Shown in pieces: positions 27,726-37,697 of a stretch of DNA of 64,000 bases. The translations under genes were made by a program, and so were the position numbers. This stretch comes from DYJK01 sp040755055 (GTDB lineage: Bacteria > Bacteroidota > Ignavibacteria > Ignavibacteriales > Melioribacteraceae): positions 1 through 64,000 of the forward strand of contig JBFMBS010000022.1 in the NCBI GenBank assembly GCA_040755055.1, written 5' to 3'. The notes under the pieces were generated by a model. The model was not told the DNA's origin and did not search any database. It saw only the letters and a list, made by a program, of their open reading frames with translations. Position 1 is the stretch's first letter. Each line of letters begins with the position of its first letter.

Positions 27726-29210
27726 ATGCTTTCCATAGGGTATGATATTGGCAGTTCTTCCATCAAAGCTGCAATTTTAGATATAGAAAAAGGTAATGTA
27801 ATAGTCAGCGGTTTTTATCCCGAAGAAGAGATGAAAATCAATTCAATCAAGCCCGGATTTGCCGAACAAGATCCTGAAATGTGGTGGTCACATGCAAAAC
27901 ATTTAACACGTTATTTAATCGAAAAAAATAGTATTGATGGCGGTCAAATAAAATCTATCGGCATCTCATACCAAATGCATGGTTTGGTAATTGTTAATAA
28001 AAAACATGAGGTGATTCGTCCTTCAATAATTTGGTGTGATAGCCGTGCTGTTGATTTGGGTAATTCAGCATTTGAAAAAATTGGGAAAGAGTTTTGTCTC
28101 CAGCACTTACTAAACTCACCTGGAAATTTTACAGCTTCAAAACTTAGATGGCTTAAAGAAAATGAAAAAGAAAACTATAACAAAATTTACAAGATAATGT
28201 TACCCGGGGATTTCATTGCCATGAAGCTCACCGGGCATATTAATACAACGATTTCCGGGTTATCGGAAGGCATTTTTTGGGATTTCTTGCAACATGATGT
28301 TTCGTCAGAGGTCCTTGATTATTTTGAAATTGACAAAAAACTAATTCCTGAAATAAAACCGGCCTTTTCGGTCCAATCAAAGATCGCAAAATCTGTTGCA
28401 GAAGAACTTGGCATAAATAGAGAGGCGGTCGTTTCCTATCGTGCCGGTGATCAACCGAATAATGCCTTCTCGTTAAATGTTTTGAGTGACGGTGAAATAG
28501 CAGCTACTGCCGGCACTTCGGGAGTAGTGTATGGAGTTACGAACAAGATAAACTTTGATAAATTTTCCCGTGTAAATCAATTCGCACATGTTAATCATAC
28601 TAAAGATGATACCCGTCTGGGTGTTTTGTTATGCGTCAATGGCACCGGAATACAAAATTCGTGGATGCGCAAAATTATCGGTAATAATTTGTCTTATGAA
28701 GAGATGAACGAAAAAGGTGCAGAAATACCGATCGGTTCAGACGGTATTACGGTATTACCATTTGGAAATGGAGCCGAACGCATTTTAAACAACAAAAATA
28801 TCGGCAGTCATATTCTGGGAATTGATTTTAACTGGCATTCACATTCCCATTTAATCAGAGCTGCCCAAGAAGGTATTGCCTTTGCGTTCAAGTACGGTAT
28901 CGAGATTATGAATGAGATGGGTTTAGATATCCGTGTTATTCGAGCCGGAAAATCAAACATGTTTTTAAGTTCTATCTTCAGACAAACGTTATCAAATATT
29001 ACGAATGCATTAATCGAACTATACGATACTGATGGTGCACAAGGCGCAGCACGCGGCGCAGCGGTCGGTGCCGGGTACTATAAGTCATTCAGCGAGGCAT
29101 TCCAAACATTAAACAAAATGGAAGTTATAACGCCGAACAAGAATGAAATTGAAAGAACTTCGGAAAGTTATAGTCTTTGGAAGAATAAATTAAAAATGTT
29201 CTTAGAATAA
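27726..29210 (+). CDS. xylB: Xylulokinase
   Basis: Phosphorylates D-xylulose to xylulose 5-phosphate. The 494-residue FGGY kinase has the N-terminal GYDIGSSSIKAAI phosphate loop, MHGLV, the catalytic Asp in YRAGDQPNNAF and the AGTSGVVYG adenosine-site block. GAGGAG eight bases upstream is a strong ribosome site. It is followed by xylose isomerase, giving the complete two-step isomerase pathway; a xylose transporter is not in the window. Confidence 0.93.
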   Translation: MLSIGYDIGSSSIKAAILDIEKGNVIVSGFYPEEEMKINSIKPGFAEQDPEMWWSHAKHLTRYLIEKNSIDGGQIKSIGISYQMHGLVIVNKKHEVIRPSIIWCDSRAVDLGNSAFEKIGKEFCLQHLLNSPGNFTASKLRWLKENEKENYNKIYKIMLPGDFIAMKLTGHINTTISGLSEGIFWDFLQHDVSSEVLDYFEIDKKLIPEIKPAFSVQSKIAKSVAEELGINREAVVSYRAGDQPNNAFSLNVLSDGEIAATAGTSGVVYGVTNKINFDKFSRVNQFAHVNHTKDDTRLGVLLCVNGTGIQNSWMRKIIGNNLSYEEMNEKGAEIPIGSDGITVLPFGNGAERILNNKNIGSHILGIDFNWHSHSHLIRAAQEGIAFAFKYGIEIMNEMGLDIRVIRAGKSNMFLSSIFRQTLSNITNALIELYDTDGAQGAARGAAVGAGYYKSFSEAFQTLNKMEVITPNKNEIERTSESYSLWKNKLKMFLE

Positions 29211-29296
29211 TCATTTATATCTCAAATTGAATAATAAAAAATGCAATTACAGCATATCGGAATTAATTATTAATTGAACAAATATAAAGGTGTATA

Positions 29297-30625
29297 ATGG
29301 AATATTATGTAGGTAATCAAGAATACTTTAAAGGAATTGGAAAAATAAAATATGAAGGCCACGATTCTCGCAATCCGCTTGCATTCAAATGGTACGATGA
29401 GAATAAAATTGTTTTCGGGAAAAAGATGAAAGATTATTTCCGGTTTGCCGTTGCATATTGGCATTCTTTCTGTAACGATGGCGGTGATCAATTTGGTCAC
29501 GGGACCAGGTATCTTGCCTGGAATGATAATAGCGATGCAATTAGTAAAGCTAAAGCAAAAATGGATGCTGCATTTGAATTCATCACTAAAATAGGAATCC
29601 CTTTTTACTGTTTCCATGATATCGATTTAGTAAATGAAGGGGATACAATTGCTGAAACCGACAAAAGAATTCAAACATTGGTGGATTATGCTAAAGAGAA
29701 ACAAAAAGAAACCGGGGTTAAATTACTTTGGGGAACAGCAAACTTGTTTACTCATAAACGTTATATGAATGGTGCCGCCACTAACCCTGATTTTACTGTG
29801 CTAACCTATGCAGCAACTCAAGTAAAGAGAGCATTGGACGCGACTATCGAACTTGGAGGAGATAACTATGTATTCTGGGGAGGACGCGAAGGTTATTCAT
29901 CATTATTAAACACAAATATGAAACGCGAAAAAGATCATCTCGGTAAATTTTTATGCCTTGCACGTGATTACGCACGTAAAAATGGTTTCAAAGGTACATT
30001 CCTTATTGAGCCGAAACCGATGGAACCAACTAAGCATCAATACGATTATGATGCTGAAACTGTTATCGGATTTTTGCGCTACTATGGATTAGATAAAGAT
30101 TTCAAACTTAACATTGAAGTTAACCACGCTACATTAGCCGGCCATACTTTTCAACACGAGATACAATGTGCCGCTGATGCCGGTTTGTTTGGAAGTATCG
30201 ATGCTAACCGTGGCGATTATCAAAATGGCTGGGACACAGACCAATTCCCTATTAACATATACGAAATGGTTGAAACAATGTTGATAATTGCAGAAGCCGG
30301 TGGATTTGGGAAAGGCGGTGTAAACTTCGATGCAAAAGTAAGAAGAAATTCAACCGACACCGATGATCTATTCATTGCACATATTTCCGGTATGGATTTG
30401 TTCGCACGTGCGCTTATAACTGCTGAAAAAATTCTCACTCAATCCAATTATAAAGAGATGAGATTAAATCGTTACAAATCATTTGATATAGATAATGGTG
30501 TCAAATTTGAAAAAGGTGAACTAAGTTTAGAAGATTTACGCGATCTTGCCGTTAAACTTGGAGAACCAAAACAAATAAGCGGTAAACAAGAATTATATGA
30601 ACAGTTGATTAATCTTTATTTATAA
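29297..30625 (+). CDS. xylA: Xylose isomerase
   Basis: Converts D-xylose to D-xylulose with divalent metal. The 442-residue protein is of the longer class II type. Visible motifs are WHSFCNDGGDQFG with the catalytic His, FWGGREGY, the metal ligand block EPKPMEPTKHQYD and NHATLAGHTFQHE, plus the later DTDQFP segment. AAAGGTG precedes the ATG. It lies 86 bases after xylB and before an aldose epimerase, suggesting one xylose operon under the divergent Nudix regulator. Confidence 0.96.
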   Translation: MEYYVGNQEYFKGIGKIKYEGHDSRNPLAFKWYDENKIVFGKKMKDYFRFAVAYWHSFCNDGGDQFGHGTRYLAWNDNSDAISKAKAKMDAAFEFITKIGIPFYCFHDIDLVNEGDTIAETDKRIQTLVDYAKEKQKETGVKLLWGTANLFTHKRYMNGAATNPDFTVLTYAATQVKRALDATIELGGDNYVFWGGREGYSSLLNTNMKREKDHLGKFLCLARDYARKNGFKGTFLIEPKPMEPTKHQYDYDAETVIGFLRYYGLDKDFKLNIEVNHATLAGHTFQHEIQCAADAGLFGSIDANRGDYQNGWDTDQFPINIYEMVETMLIIAEAGGFGKGGVNFDAKVRRNSTDTDDLFIAHISGMDLFARALITAEKILTQSNYKEMRLNRYKSFDIDNGVKFEKGELSLEDLRDLAVKLGEPKQISGKQELYEQLINLYL

Positions 30626-30703
30626 CTTTATAACCTATCATCATGGATTATTAGTCTTCAATCAAATATTTTCTGTATGAAAAATAATGAGTGAGTGGCG
30701 AAG

Positions 30704-31849
30704 ATGAAAAAAATTACATTATTACTTTCATTTGTAATTCTACCAGCAATATTTGACTTATCATGTAAAGCCCAAGTTGAAAGCAATGTTATAGCACAGA
30801 AAAAATCTTTCGGCAGATTATCAGATGGCAACGAAGCGTATCTCTATACCCTAAAAAATAAAAATGGTACCGAAGTTGATATTTCAAATTACGGTGCTGT
30901 TATCGTCAAAATAATTGTTCCGGATAAAGATGGTACATATAAAGATGTAGTACTTGGCTATGATTCAGTACAAGATTATGAGAAATGCAAATCATATTTT
31001 GGTGCAGTAGTTGGCAGATACGGCAATAGAATTAAAAAAGGAACGTTTAAGCTCGATGGGAAAGAATATCAACTAACCATAAACGATGGAGAAAATCATC
31101 TGCATGGCGGCAAAAAAGGAATAAATAAACGACTCTGGACTGTAACTGAATTTGACACTATATCGAATGGTCAAAAAATTACATTAAAATATTTCAGCGC
31201 AGACGGAGAAGAAGGTTATCCTGGTAATGTTGAGTTAAATGTTACCTATACCTTAACAAAGAATAATGAATTAATCATTTATTACTCTGCTACAACAGAT
31301 CAAAATACGATCCTCAATCCTACAAACCATACTTACTTCAACCTGACCGGCGACCCAACAAAAACAATCCTTGAACATGAATTGATGATTGATGCTAACC
31401 AGTTTACGCCGGTTGACGACAAACTTATTCCTTTGGGAAATCTTATGGATGTAACAAACACTCCGTTCAATTTTAGCACGCCTAAGAAAATCGGGAAAGA
31501 TATTGAGACTAATGACGAACAATTAAAATTTGGCAAAGGTTATGATCATAATTGGGTACTCAACAAACATCAAGATAAGATTTTTAAATGCGCCAGTTTA
31601 TACGATTCTTCAAGCGGCAGATTCATGGAAATTTATACTGATCAACCCGGGCTGCAATTTTACAGCGGTAATTTCTTAGATGGTTCTATAACTGGAAAAA
31701 AAGGAATTAAATATCGGCATAGAACCGGTTTATGTCTGGAGACACAACGCTTCCCGGATTCACCAAATAACCCTCAATTTCCTACTGTTCGATTAAACGC
31801 CGGGGAAATTTACACACATACTGCTGTTTATAAATTCTCGGTGAAATGA
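30704..31849 (+). CDS. galM: Exported aldose 1-epimerase
   Basis: Interconverts alpha and beta anomers of aldoses. The protein (381 residues from ATG 30704) has a signal sequence ending in FDLSCKA, where the Cys may be lipidated, so it should act in the periplasm. Family motifs include GAVVGRYGNRIKKG, NDGENHLHGGKKGI, NPTNHTYFNL with the catalytic His and a C-terminal CLETQRFPDSPNNP with the catalytic Glu. Following xylA it probably speeds mutarotation of incoming xylose or other sugars. Confidence 0.92.
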   Translation: MKKITLLLSFVILPAIFDLSCKAQVESNVIAQKKSFGRLSDGNEAYLYTLKNKNGTEVDISNYGAVIVKIIVPDKDGTYKDVVLGYDSVQDYEKCKSYFGAVVGRYGNRIKKGTFKLDGKEYQLTINDGENHLHGGKKGINKRLWTVTEFDTISNGQKITLKYFSADGEEGYPGNVELNVTYTLTKNNELIIYYSATTDQNTILNPTNHTYFNLTGDPTKTILEHELMIDANQFTPVDDKLIPLGNLMDVTNTPFNFSTPKKIGKDIETNDEQLKFGKGYDHNWVLNKHQDKIFKCASLYDSSSGRFMEIYTDQPGLQFYSGNFLDGSITGKKGIKYRHRTGLCLETQRFPDSPNNPQFPTVRLNAGEIYTHTAVYKFSVK

Positions 31850-31904
31850 ACCAACTAAAATAATACTTATCAAATATGGTTTGAGCGCAAAAACAAGAAA
31901 CAAT

Positions 31905-32915
31905 CTAATCTCTCGACCAAGTAACGCTCCTATCGCAAACACCAGGCGCATTTGTTATTTGTGTTAATCCGGTACCATCTTTATTAACTATATAAATGTG
32001 CGATTCATATCCTTCCTTAAGTTGATTAAAAGCCAAACGCGTTCCATCGGGCGACCAACAAAGTGATAAAGTATTAAATCCGTACCATTCTTTTTGACGA
32101 TCTCCGCACGTCCATTCATAAACTGTAGTAAGTACGTTGCTGCCGGGATCATATAACATTACCTTTCCACCAAAATTAAGAATTGAATTACTAACAACTT
32201 TTTTCTTTGCTTGGAGGAATGCTATTAATTTTCCATCAGGTGACCAACATGGCGTGTAAATACTTCCCCACTGCTCAAAATCTACTGCCAAAAATACTTT
32301 TACTTCACTATTATCCAGTAAATAAATTGTACCTCCATCTGAATAGATTAATTTATTATCAACTGATTCGGAAAAAGGTGTACTCGGTTTTCGTAAAGTG
32401 AATTCGTGTATAAATTCTTTATCTGATAAATTATCCGGCTTAATGCGATATAATAAAGCATAATTGGTAACCTGATTGATTACCCAAAAGTAAACGTTGC
32501 TTCCATCATAAGACCAATTAGGGCACCGGTCTTGCCCGGCAATGTTTGATATATTTTTTTTGGAAGTTCCATCCAATGACGATACATAAATATCTAATGA
32601 CCAAGGACTGGTACCGGAATTTTCTGAAAATGCAACTCTGTTTCCAGATGGTGAAATTGAAGGGGCGTCACAAGCAGTTTGAAATCCAATCGCATTTTGA
32701 TTCTCTGAATCTAAAACACAAACGCCGGAATAATTATTATTCTCCGGGCCAATTCTTTCAAATACAATTTTTCCGATACCAATTTTTGAATAAGGGATAG
32801 AATCCCGGATAGCTGGAAAAGGAATAATATCACTGGCAAGATTGTCTTCAACCGGAGTACCATCTGAACAGTGTAGTAGTATGGGAAGTAGAGCCAATAA
32901 CAAATAGCGGTTCAT
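31905..32915 (-). CDS. TolB-like beta-propeller protein (PD40 repeats), probable lipoprotein
   Basis: Exported beta-propeller of unknown partner. The 336-residue protein has a short hydrophobic leader ending in LLHC at residue 16, a marginal lipobox. The rest consists of WD40-like PD40 blades, each with a W-S-x-DG core: NWSYDGSNVYFW, CWSPDGKLIAFL, CWSPDGTRLAFN and TWSRD at the end. This resembles the propeller of TolB but lacks its N-terminal domain and any tol neighbours. GAGGTAATT precedes the ATG. A structural or binding role at the cell envelope is inferred. Confidence 0.78.
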   Translation of the reverse strand: MNRYLLLALLPILLHCSDGTPVEDNLASDIIPFPAIRDSIPYSKIGIGKIVFERIGPENNNYSGVCVLDSENQNAIGFQTACDAPSISPSGNRVAFSENSGTSPWSLDIYVSSLDGTSKKNISNIAGQDRCPNWSYDGSNVYFWVINQVTNYALLYRIKPDNLSDKEFIHEFTLRKPSTPFSESVDNKLIYSDGGTIYLLDNSEVKVFLAVDFEQWGSIYTPCWSPDGKLIAFLQAKKKVVSNSILNFGGKVMLYDPGSNVLTTVYEWTCGDRQKEWYGFNTLSLCWSPDGTRLAFNQLKEGYESHIYIVNKDGTGLTQITNAPGVCDRSVTWSRD

Positions 32916-32966
32916 AATTACCTCGCGTTTATCAGCCCAACAAGAAAAGAATGAATATTAGAAATG

Positions 32967-32995
32967 AAAAGTGCGAAATAATATTTCGCACTTTT
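32967..32995 (-). terminator. Intrinsic terminator of tRNA-Phe
   Basis: A perfect 13-base inverted repeat (AAAAGTGCGAAAT with its complement, loop of three) directly follows the tRNA 3' end on the minus strand and ends in a short T run. The A-rich outer arm allows it to work in the plus direction too. Confidence 0.85.
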
Positions 32996-32996
32996 G

Positions 32997-33069
32997 TGGG
33001 CAGAGACGGAATCGAACCGCCGACACAAGGATTTTCAGTCCTTTGCTCTACCGACTGAGCTATCTGCCC
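32997..33069 (-). tRNA. tRNA-Phe (GAA)
   Basis: A full cloverleaf can be drawn on the minus strand: acceptor stem GGGCAGA/TCTGCCC, D-arm with AGCTCAGTCGGTAGAGC, anticodon stem AAGGA/TCCTT with loop CTGAAAA (anticodon GAA) and the T-arm GGCGGTTCGATTCCGTC. The discriminator is A and CCA is not encoded (CAA follows). It is 73 bases long, lies downstream of the hybrid kinase gene and is followed at once by a perfect terminator hairpin. Confidence 0.96.
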
Positions 33070-33182
33070 TTTTACTCTACTATCAGGTAGAAAATTTGTG
33101 GGACAAATGTATAGAAATTGAAAATAAAATCAAAGAGAGCAAAAAAATATTTGATGGAGAAAATTTAGAATGGTATAAAAAA

Positions 33183-36100
33183 TTACTTCATAATTCTTTT
33201 TAAAGTTTCGATAACTTTATCCCGTAAAAGCGGTTTAGGAATAAAATCAGTAAAACCGGCAGCAATAAAATTATCTCTAGCACCCGGCTGCATATATGCT
33301 GTGGATGCAATTATAGGAAAATCTTTATAACCCGGCATCTTTTGTAATATACGCAATGCATCCAAACCGTTATACTCGCCTTGTAAATTAATATCCATGA
33401 TTATAAAATCGAATTTCTTTGTTTTAAGCAGAGGTAAAGCAACTTCAAAGCTTGGTGCAAATTCTATGCTTTTCAATTCCCTCATTTGGTTCTTAAATAG
33501 AATTTGTGAATCGACCTGATCTTCTAGATACAAACAAGATAATTGCGATAAGTCTAATTCCTTTGACTGCGATGGAAACGATGCAACCGGCTGTTCCTTG
33601 ATTTGAGGTTTTTGTAAAGCTTTTGATTCTTTAACTTGTTTAGGAGATTCAACTTCTATAGATATTTTTTCAACGGGCACAAACTTTATTGGTACAACCA
33701 AGCCGAATTCAACAACATCGTTATCTTTCACAACAGTCTCTTTTCTAACAGATAACAACTGGATTAATTTGTTAACCAATCTCATAGAGAATCTTGAGAA
33801 CCCAAAATTTTTTCTGCTTGCAGTTTCTTCATCTGATAAAACATCGTTCAATCCTTTATATAAAAACGGTGTAATTACCGATCTAGTATCTTTAACTGTT
33901 ACAATAAAATTATTGTCATCGTAATTTTTGGCTGATAGAAAGAGTGTATTCTCCCGTGTAATCTGGATAGCAAATTTCAAAAACTCGCTTATTAGTGAAA
34001 CTAACTTCTGACGATCCGTTTCGGCAGTTAACGAAGATGATATTTTACCATAAACAATTTCTAATTTTTTCGATTCGGAAAACTTCTTAGTATTCTCCTT
34101 TAATTCATCTAGTATTTCTACAAACCTAAACTCTTCAGGTCTAAACTTAATTACTTTCTGCTGCAGTGCTGAATACTCAACGGCATTATCCATAATCTGC
34201 ATAAGAAGTTTTTGATTCTCTTTGATAATATCCACAGCTTCTTTTTGTTCATCCGAGGGGGTGCCAAGACTCTCCCATAATTCTTGTGTGAATCCTAATA
34301 TCACGTTGATTGGTGTCAATATTTCATGGAACATATTCGAGAGAAATGACGCATCAATTTTATCTAAGGTCTCATCCTGGGTATGTTTTAAATCTTTTGT
34401 ACCGCTTCTTTCTTCATTCGGCCTAATAACTAAGTTATATTCCTCAATATCACCGTTATAATCTTTAATAGGCGTAGCAACAACTAAACTTTTCAGCATG
34501 TTGCCCGAGGGTCTTTTAATATCAACTTCTATTGAAGATGTTTTTAACAGCCCCGAATGAAAAATATTTTTATTTACCTTTGCTCTGTCGTCATCGGAGA
34601 CAAGACTTATAAACGGTCTCGATTCGAGTTCTTTCTTTGAATAACCGAATTTTTTAGTAACATGTTCATTGATCTCTTTAATAAAACCATCTTTGTCGGT
34701 CTGTATTATTAAGTCGCTTGTATTATCAAATACTGATTGCAGCACTTGAACACGTTTTTTTTCACTTACTTCATCTGTTACATTACGAACCAGGTTGAGA
34801 TGAGCTTTTTTACCTTTATATTCAATTGAATTTCTATTCAGTTCTACGAGTACGGAAGTGCCGTCACTCTTTTTATGGCGCCACGAACCCGAATTTAAAG
34901 TTTTATTATCACCCGATTGTATTAAAGTTTGGATATCTTCCGGCGCGTAGAGATCCGTAAGATCCATATTTAAGAATTCATTTCTCTTATATCCGTAAAG
35001 CTTCAATGCCGAATCATTTACTTCAAGGAATTTTAAATTTTCCAGGTCATAAATAAACATCGCAATGGGACTGTTTAGAATAATCGAATCATAGAGTTGT
35101 GCTTTACTTTCAGTCAATAACTGCAGTTCATTTTTTTGAATGAATATAATTTGAGCACCATTATAGATACCGCCAAAATCAAAAAACTTAAACGCCTTGA
35201 TTTCGGTTTTCAAGTTCCCTTTTTCTACAAATGTAAAAGTTGTATCAAGAACATCGGTGTTTTTATTATCAACCAAATATTTTTCTATTTGTTGAACAAA
35301 ATCTTTATCGAATATTTTATGTAAATCATTCTTTTTGTAATCCACCTGATCGTTCAACAGCATCATTTTAATAAATTCGTCGCTGTATGCTTCAATTTTG
35401 TTCTCAGCATCAAGGAGTAAAACTGCTTCCGAAAGATTCTTGAAGTACTCGTGATTAATAGTCGATTGTCCTGAAACATGTTTTGTTGTTGTCTTCTGGG
35501 AGAAACCGATTATAGCTACAACTTTATTATCGAGATCAATTATTGGAAACTGTACGATGTGTGCATTTTTATTAGCTCCGTTTAACGCCGGGATAGCCGA
35601 GCCTTCCAACACAACAGCATTTGTAGATTCAATTATATATTGTTCGACTATCTTATAAAGATTTATTAAATACTTGGGCAGAAAATCTTGTTCGTTTTTA
35701 TTTTCGATCTGTGCTGTCGAGAACCCAAGCGTCTGAGAATATGAGTCATTAATTAAAATAAATTTACCGTCGATGTTTTTTAGCCAAAAAAATTCTGCCA
35801 ACTCGTTTATTTCTTTTTGAATCTTTGCCTTTTCTATAAAAGTGAATGGATACGATAATTTTATTTTATTTACAACAGATAATATTCTCTTGTCGGAAGT
35901 TATTTTTTCTAGTTCCGGGATAGAAATAGAAAATTTTGTGGTAACCGCCGTTGATTTTGATTCTTGTTGTTCCGATAATGCTACTAAGTAATAGACATTA
36001 TTCTCACTTCGAAGTGGATTAAAAATTATCTCAAAATTTTTATTATTACCATCGATAGCTAATTCAATAACATCTTTAGCAGCAGTATCATATTTCCTAG

Positions 36101-36296
36101 CATCAATAAAAATTCTCTGAATAGTTAGTAATTGTTTCTCATTAAAAATATCAAAGAAATTTACATTGGGCTGTAAAGCCGGAAGCAAATTTTTCAACTC
36201 TACGTTTACTGCAATCACCCTTCCAGATTTGTCAATAATTAAACTTGGTAGATTTGAAGAGATTTTTGAATCAATATTTTTTGTTTCACCGGCCAT
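33183..36296 (-). CDS. PAS-rich hybrid histidine kinase with degenerate ATP-binding domain
   Basis: Soluble 1037-residue signalling protein without membrane segments. At least four and probably five PAS-like domains (about 10-120, 150-270, 285-390, 402-515, 520-640) precede an H-box FHEILTPIN with H657. The following ATPase region (about 725-880) has lost canonical boxes: the N box reads SLISEFLKF, the G1 box DxGxG is DTRSV, and the G2 box is FGFSRFS. The C-terminal receiver (915-1035) is intact with acidic ED, D968 in IMDINL, Thr in ASTAYM and Lys in PKPLL. It probably receives phosphate or signals without its own ATP use. Last gene of the exopolysaccharide cluster. Confidence 0.85.
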   Translation of the reverse strand: MAGETKNIDSKISSNLPSLIIDKSGRVIAVNVELKNLLPALQPNVNFFDIFNEKQLLTIQRIFIDARKYDTAAKDVIELAIDGNNKNFEIIFNPLRSENNVYYLVALSEQQESKSTAVTTKFSISIPELEKITSDKRILSVVNKIKLSYPFTFIEKAKIQKEINELAEFFWLKNIDGKFILINDSYSQTLGFSTAQIENKNEQDFLPKYLINLYKIVEQYIIESTNAVVLEGSAIPALNGANKNAHIVQFPIIDLDNKVVAIIGFSQKTTTKHVSGQSTINHEYFKNLSEAVLLLDAENKIEAYSDEFIKMMLLNDQVDYKKNDLHKIFDKDFVQQIEKYLVDNKNTDVLDTTFTFVEKGNLKTEIKAFKFFDFGGIYNGAQIIFIQKNELQLLTESKAQLYDSIILNSPIAMFIYDLENLKFLEVNDSALKLYGYKRNEFLNMDLTDLYAPEDIQTLIQSGDNKTLNSGSWRHKKSDGTSVLVELNRNSIEYKGKKAHLNLVRNVTDEVSEKKRVQVLQSVFDNTSDLIIQTDKDGFIKEINEHVTKKFGYSKKELESRPFISLVSDDDRAKVNKNIFHSGLLKTSSIEVDIKRPSGNMLKSLVVATPIKDYNGDIEEYNLVIRPNEERSGTKDLKHTQDETLDKIDASFLSNMFHEILTPINVILGFTQELWESLGTPSDEQKEAVDIIKENQKLLMQIMDNAVEYSALQQKVIKFRPEEFRFVEILDELKENTKKFSESKKLEIVYGKISSSLTAETDRQKLVSLISEFLKFAIQITRENTLFLSAKNYDDNNFIVTVKDTRSVITPFLYKGLNDVLSDEETASRKNFGFSRFSMRLVNKLIQLLSVRKETVVKDNDVVEFGLVVPIKFVPVEKISIEVESPKQVKESKALQKPQIKEQPVASFPSQSKELDLSQLSCLYLEDQVDSQILFKNQMRELKSIEFAPSFEVALPLLKTKKFDFIIMDINLQGEYNGLDALRILQKMPGYKDFPIIASTAYMQPGARDNFIAAGFTDFIPKPLLRDKVIETLKRIMK

Positions 36297-36304
36297 TTAA
36301 TTAA

Positions 36305-37558
36305 TCACGGAATTGTAATATTAACAGTATTTGAATATGGTGTATAAGTTTTCGTGCCCAAAATTTGTCTAACCCTATAATAATATGTTTTGCCGCTCTC
36401 AACGCCGGCATCATTTGCTGCTGTAATATCGTCTTGATCAAATTTCCCATATTCAACAAATTCTCCTGAATCGACTTTACGCTCAATAATAACACCTTTC
36501 TCAAGATCTGTATTATCTTCCCAATTTAATATTACGACATTGTTTGGTGCATAATATTCAGCTGTTAAATTGGTAGGACCATTAACATCTATGTAAAATG
36601 TTGATATCGAAACCTCATTTGAATAACCACTTATAGAGGTGGTCGTATAATATGCTAAACGGTATCTATACCCGGTACTTCCTTGTACGGTATTATCTTC
36701 GTATTCAGTAGTATTTCGATTAACAATGGCGATTCTTTCAAAATTGTTTGTAAAAGTATTCGTTCTTTCTATAATAAATCCGGATTCGTTCACAGCAAAA
36801 TCAGTCCACTTAAGCCGTACAACACTAGCACCTATTGCTTCAGCTTCTAAATTCCATGGACCACCGGGAATACTTGACGTGCTTGCTTCATCACAAAAAT
36901 CAGAATAACCTGAACTATTATATGCCCTCACTTTATAAAAATAGTCTACAAACGGAGAGAGACCGTTATCATCAGTACTGATTGTATTTGGAGGTAATGT
37001 TTTTATTTTACGGTATGTACCCGATCCGCCATCTCTTCGCCATAATTCAAATCCTAATTCGTTACCTGAGTTATCACTCCACAGCATATTTACTGAGAAA
37101 TCATTAATTCTTGTAAGAAACAAATCAGAAGGAGCTGCCGGAGGTTTATCTTTTACATAAATATTTGTTTGTTTCGTGCTCTCTTTTGATCGTCCGTTTT
37201 CATTATACACTTTAACAAAATAAGAAATTCTTGAACCGATCAGTGTTGAATCAACATTCAGGTTCAGTTCGGGATTTGTTCCATCCGAGTTTTGTTCAAA
37301 TCTCTGTATAAATGCATCATTAAGATAAACTTCGTAGAATGATAATCCACTGCCACCGGTTCCATCTGCTGCAATATAACTAATTGTATTCTCACCAATT
37401 TGTACGCTATCGTTAGTAGCCGGCGAGTATATTTCAATTGTTGGGGTTGCATTCTGCGTGGTGTCGGTTAAATTTTCCACACACCCGGTAATTGCTGCGG
37501 CAGTCAGTAAAACTGCGAATAACAGTTTTAATTTTGTAATATTTTTCTTTTGATTCAC
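36305..37558 (-). CDS. Lipoprotein with Ig-like and fibronectin type III domains
   Basis: Predicted envelope lipoprotein of 417 residues, starting at GTG 37558. The lipobox AITGC puts the lipidated Cys at 26. An Ig-like domain (about 37-130) is followed by three fibronectin type III modules (about 135-230, 232-325, 328-417) with the typical YxYRVRA strands. Such modules bind carbohydrate or protein surfaces. It lies eight bases before the hybrid kinase gene and 139 bases after the pseudo-deacetylase gene, within the exopolysaccharide cluster. Confidence 0.82.
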   Translation of the reverse strand: MNQKKNITKLKLLFAVLLTAAAITGCVENLTDTTQNATPTIEIYSPATNDSVQIGENTISYIAADGTGGSGLSFYEVYLNDAFIQRFEQNSDGTNPELNLNVDSTLIGSRISYFVKVYNENGRSKESTKQTNIYVKDKPPAAPSDLFLTRINDFSVNMLWSDNSGNELGFELWRRDGGSGTYRKIKTLPPNTISTDDNGLSPFVDYFYKVRAYNSSGYSDFCDEASTSSIPGGPWNLEAEAIGASVVRLKWTDFAVNESGFIIERTNTFTNNFERIAIVNRNTTEYEDNTVQGSTGYRYRLAYYTTTSISGYSNEVSISTFYIDVNGPTNLTAEYYAPNNVVILNWEDNTDLEKGVIIERKVDSGEFVEYGKFDQDDITAANDAGVESGKTYYYRVRQILGTKTYTPYSNTVNITIP

Positions 37559-37581
37559 TGATTATCACAAATTAACTTTTT

Positions 37582-37619
37582 TGATAAAACAATTTAAGAA
37601 ATTGTACAATGTTTTATCA
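37582..37619. promoter_or_regulatory. Nested inverted repeat upstream of the Fn3 lipoprotein gene
   Basis: TGATAAAACA (37582-37591) pairs with TGTTTTATCA (37610-37619), and a second pair, CAATTT/AAATTG (37590-37604), sits inside. It ends 23 bases before the lipoprotein start on the minus strand. No T run follows in that direction, so an mRNA 5' structure or operator is more likely than a terminator. Confidence 0.4.
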
Positions 37620-37697
37620 TATCTATAAATATTAAAATAAGGATACGATTCGGCTGGGTTATTAGTAATCCGGCAAAACATAAAGGCGGCCGGATAA

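Noticed and set aside
37669..37694. TCCGGC/GCCGGA hairpin after the pseudo-deacetylase gene
   Set aside because: Six-base arms, a 14-base loop and no T run; too weak to call a terminator.
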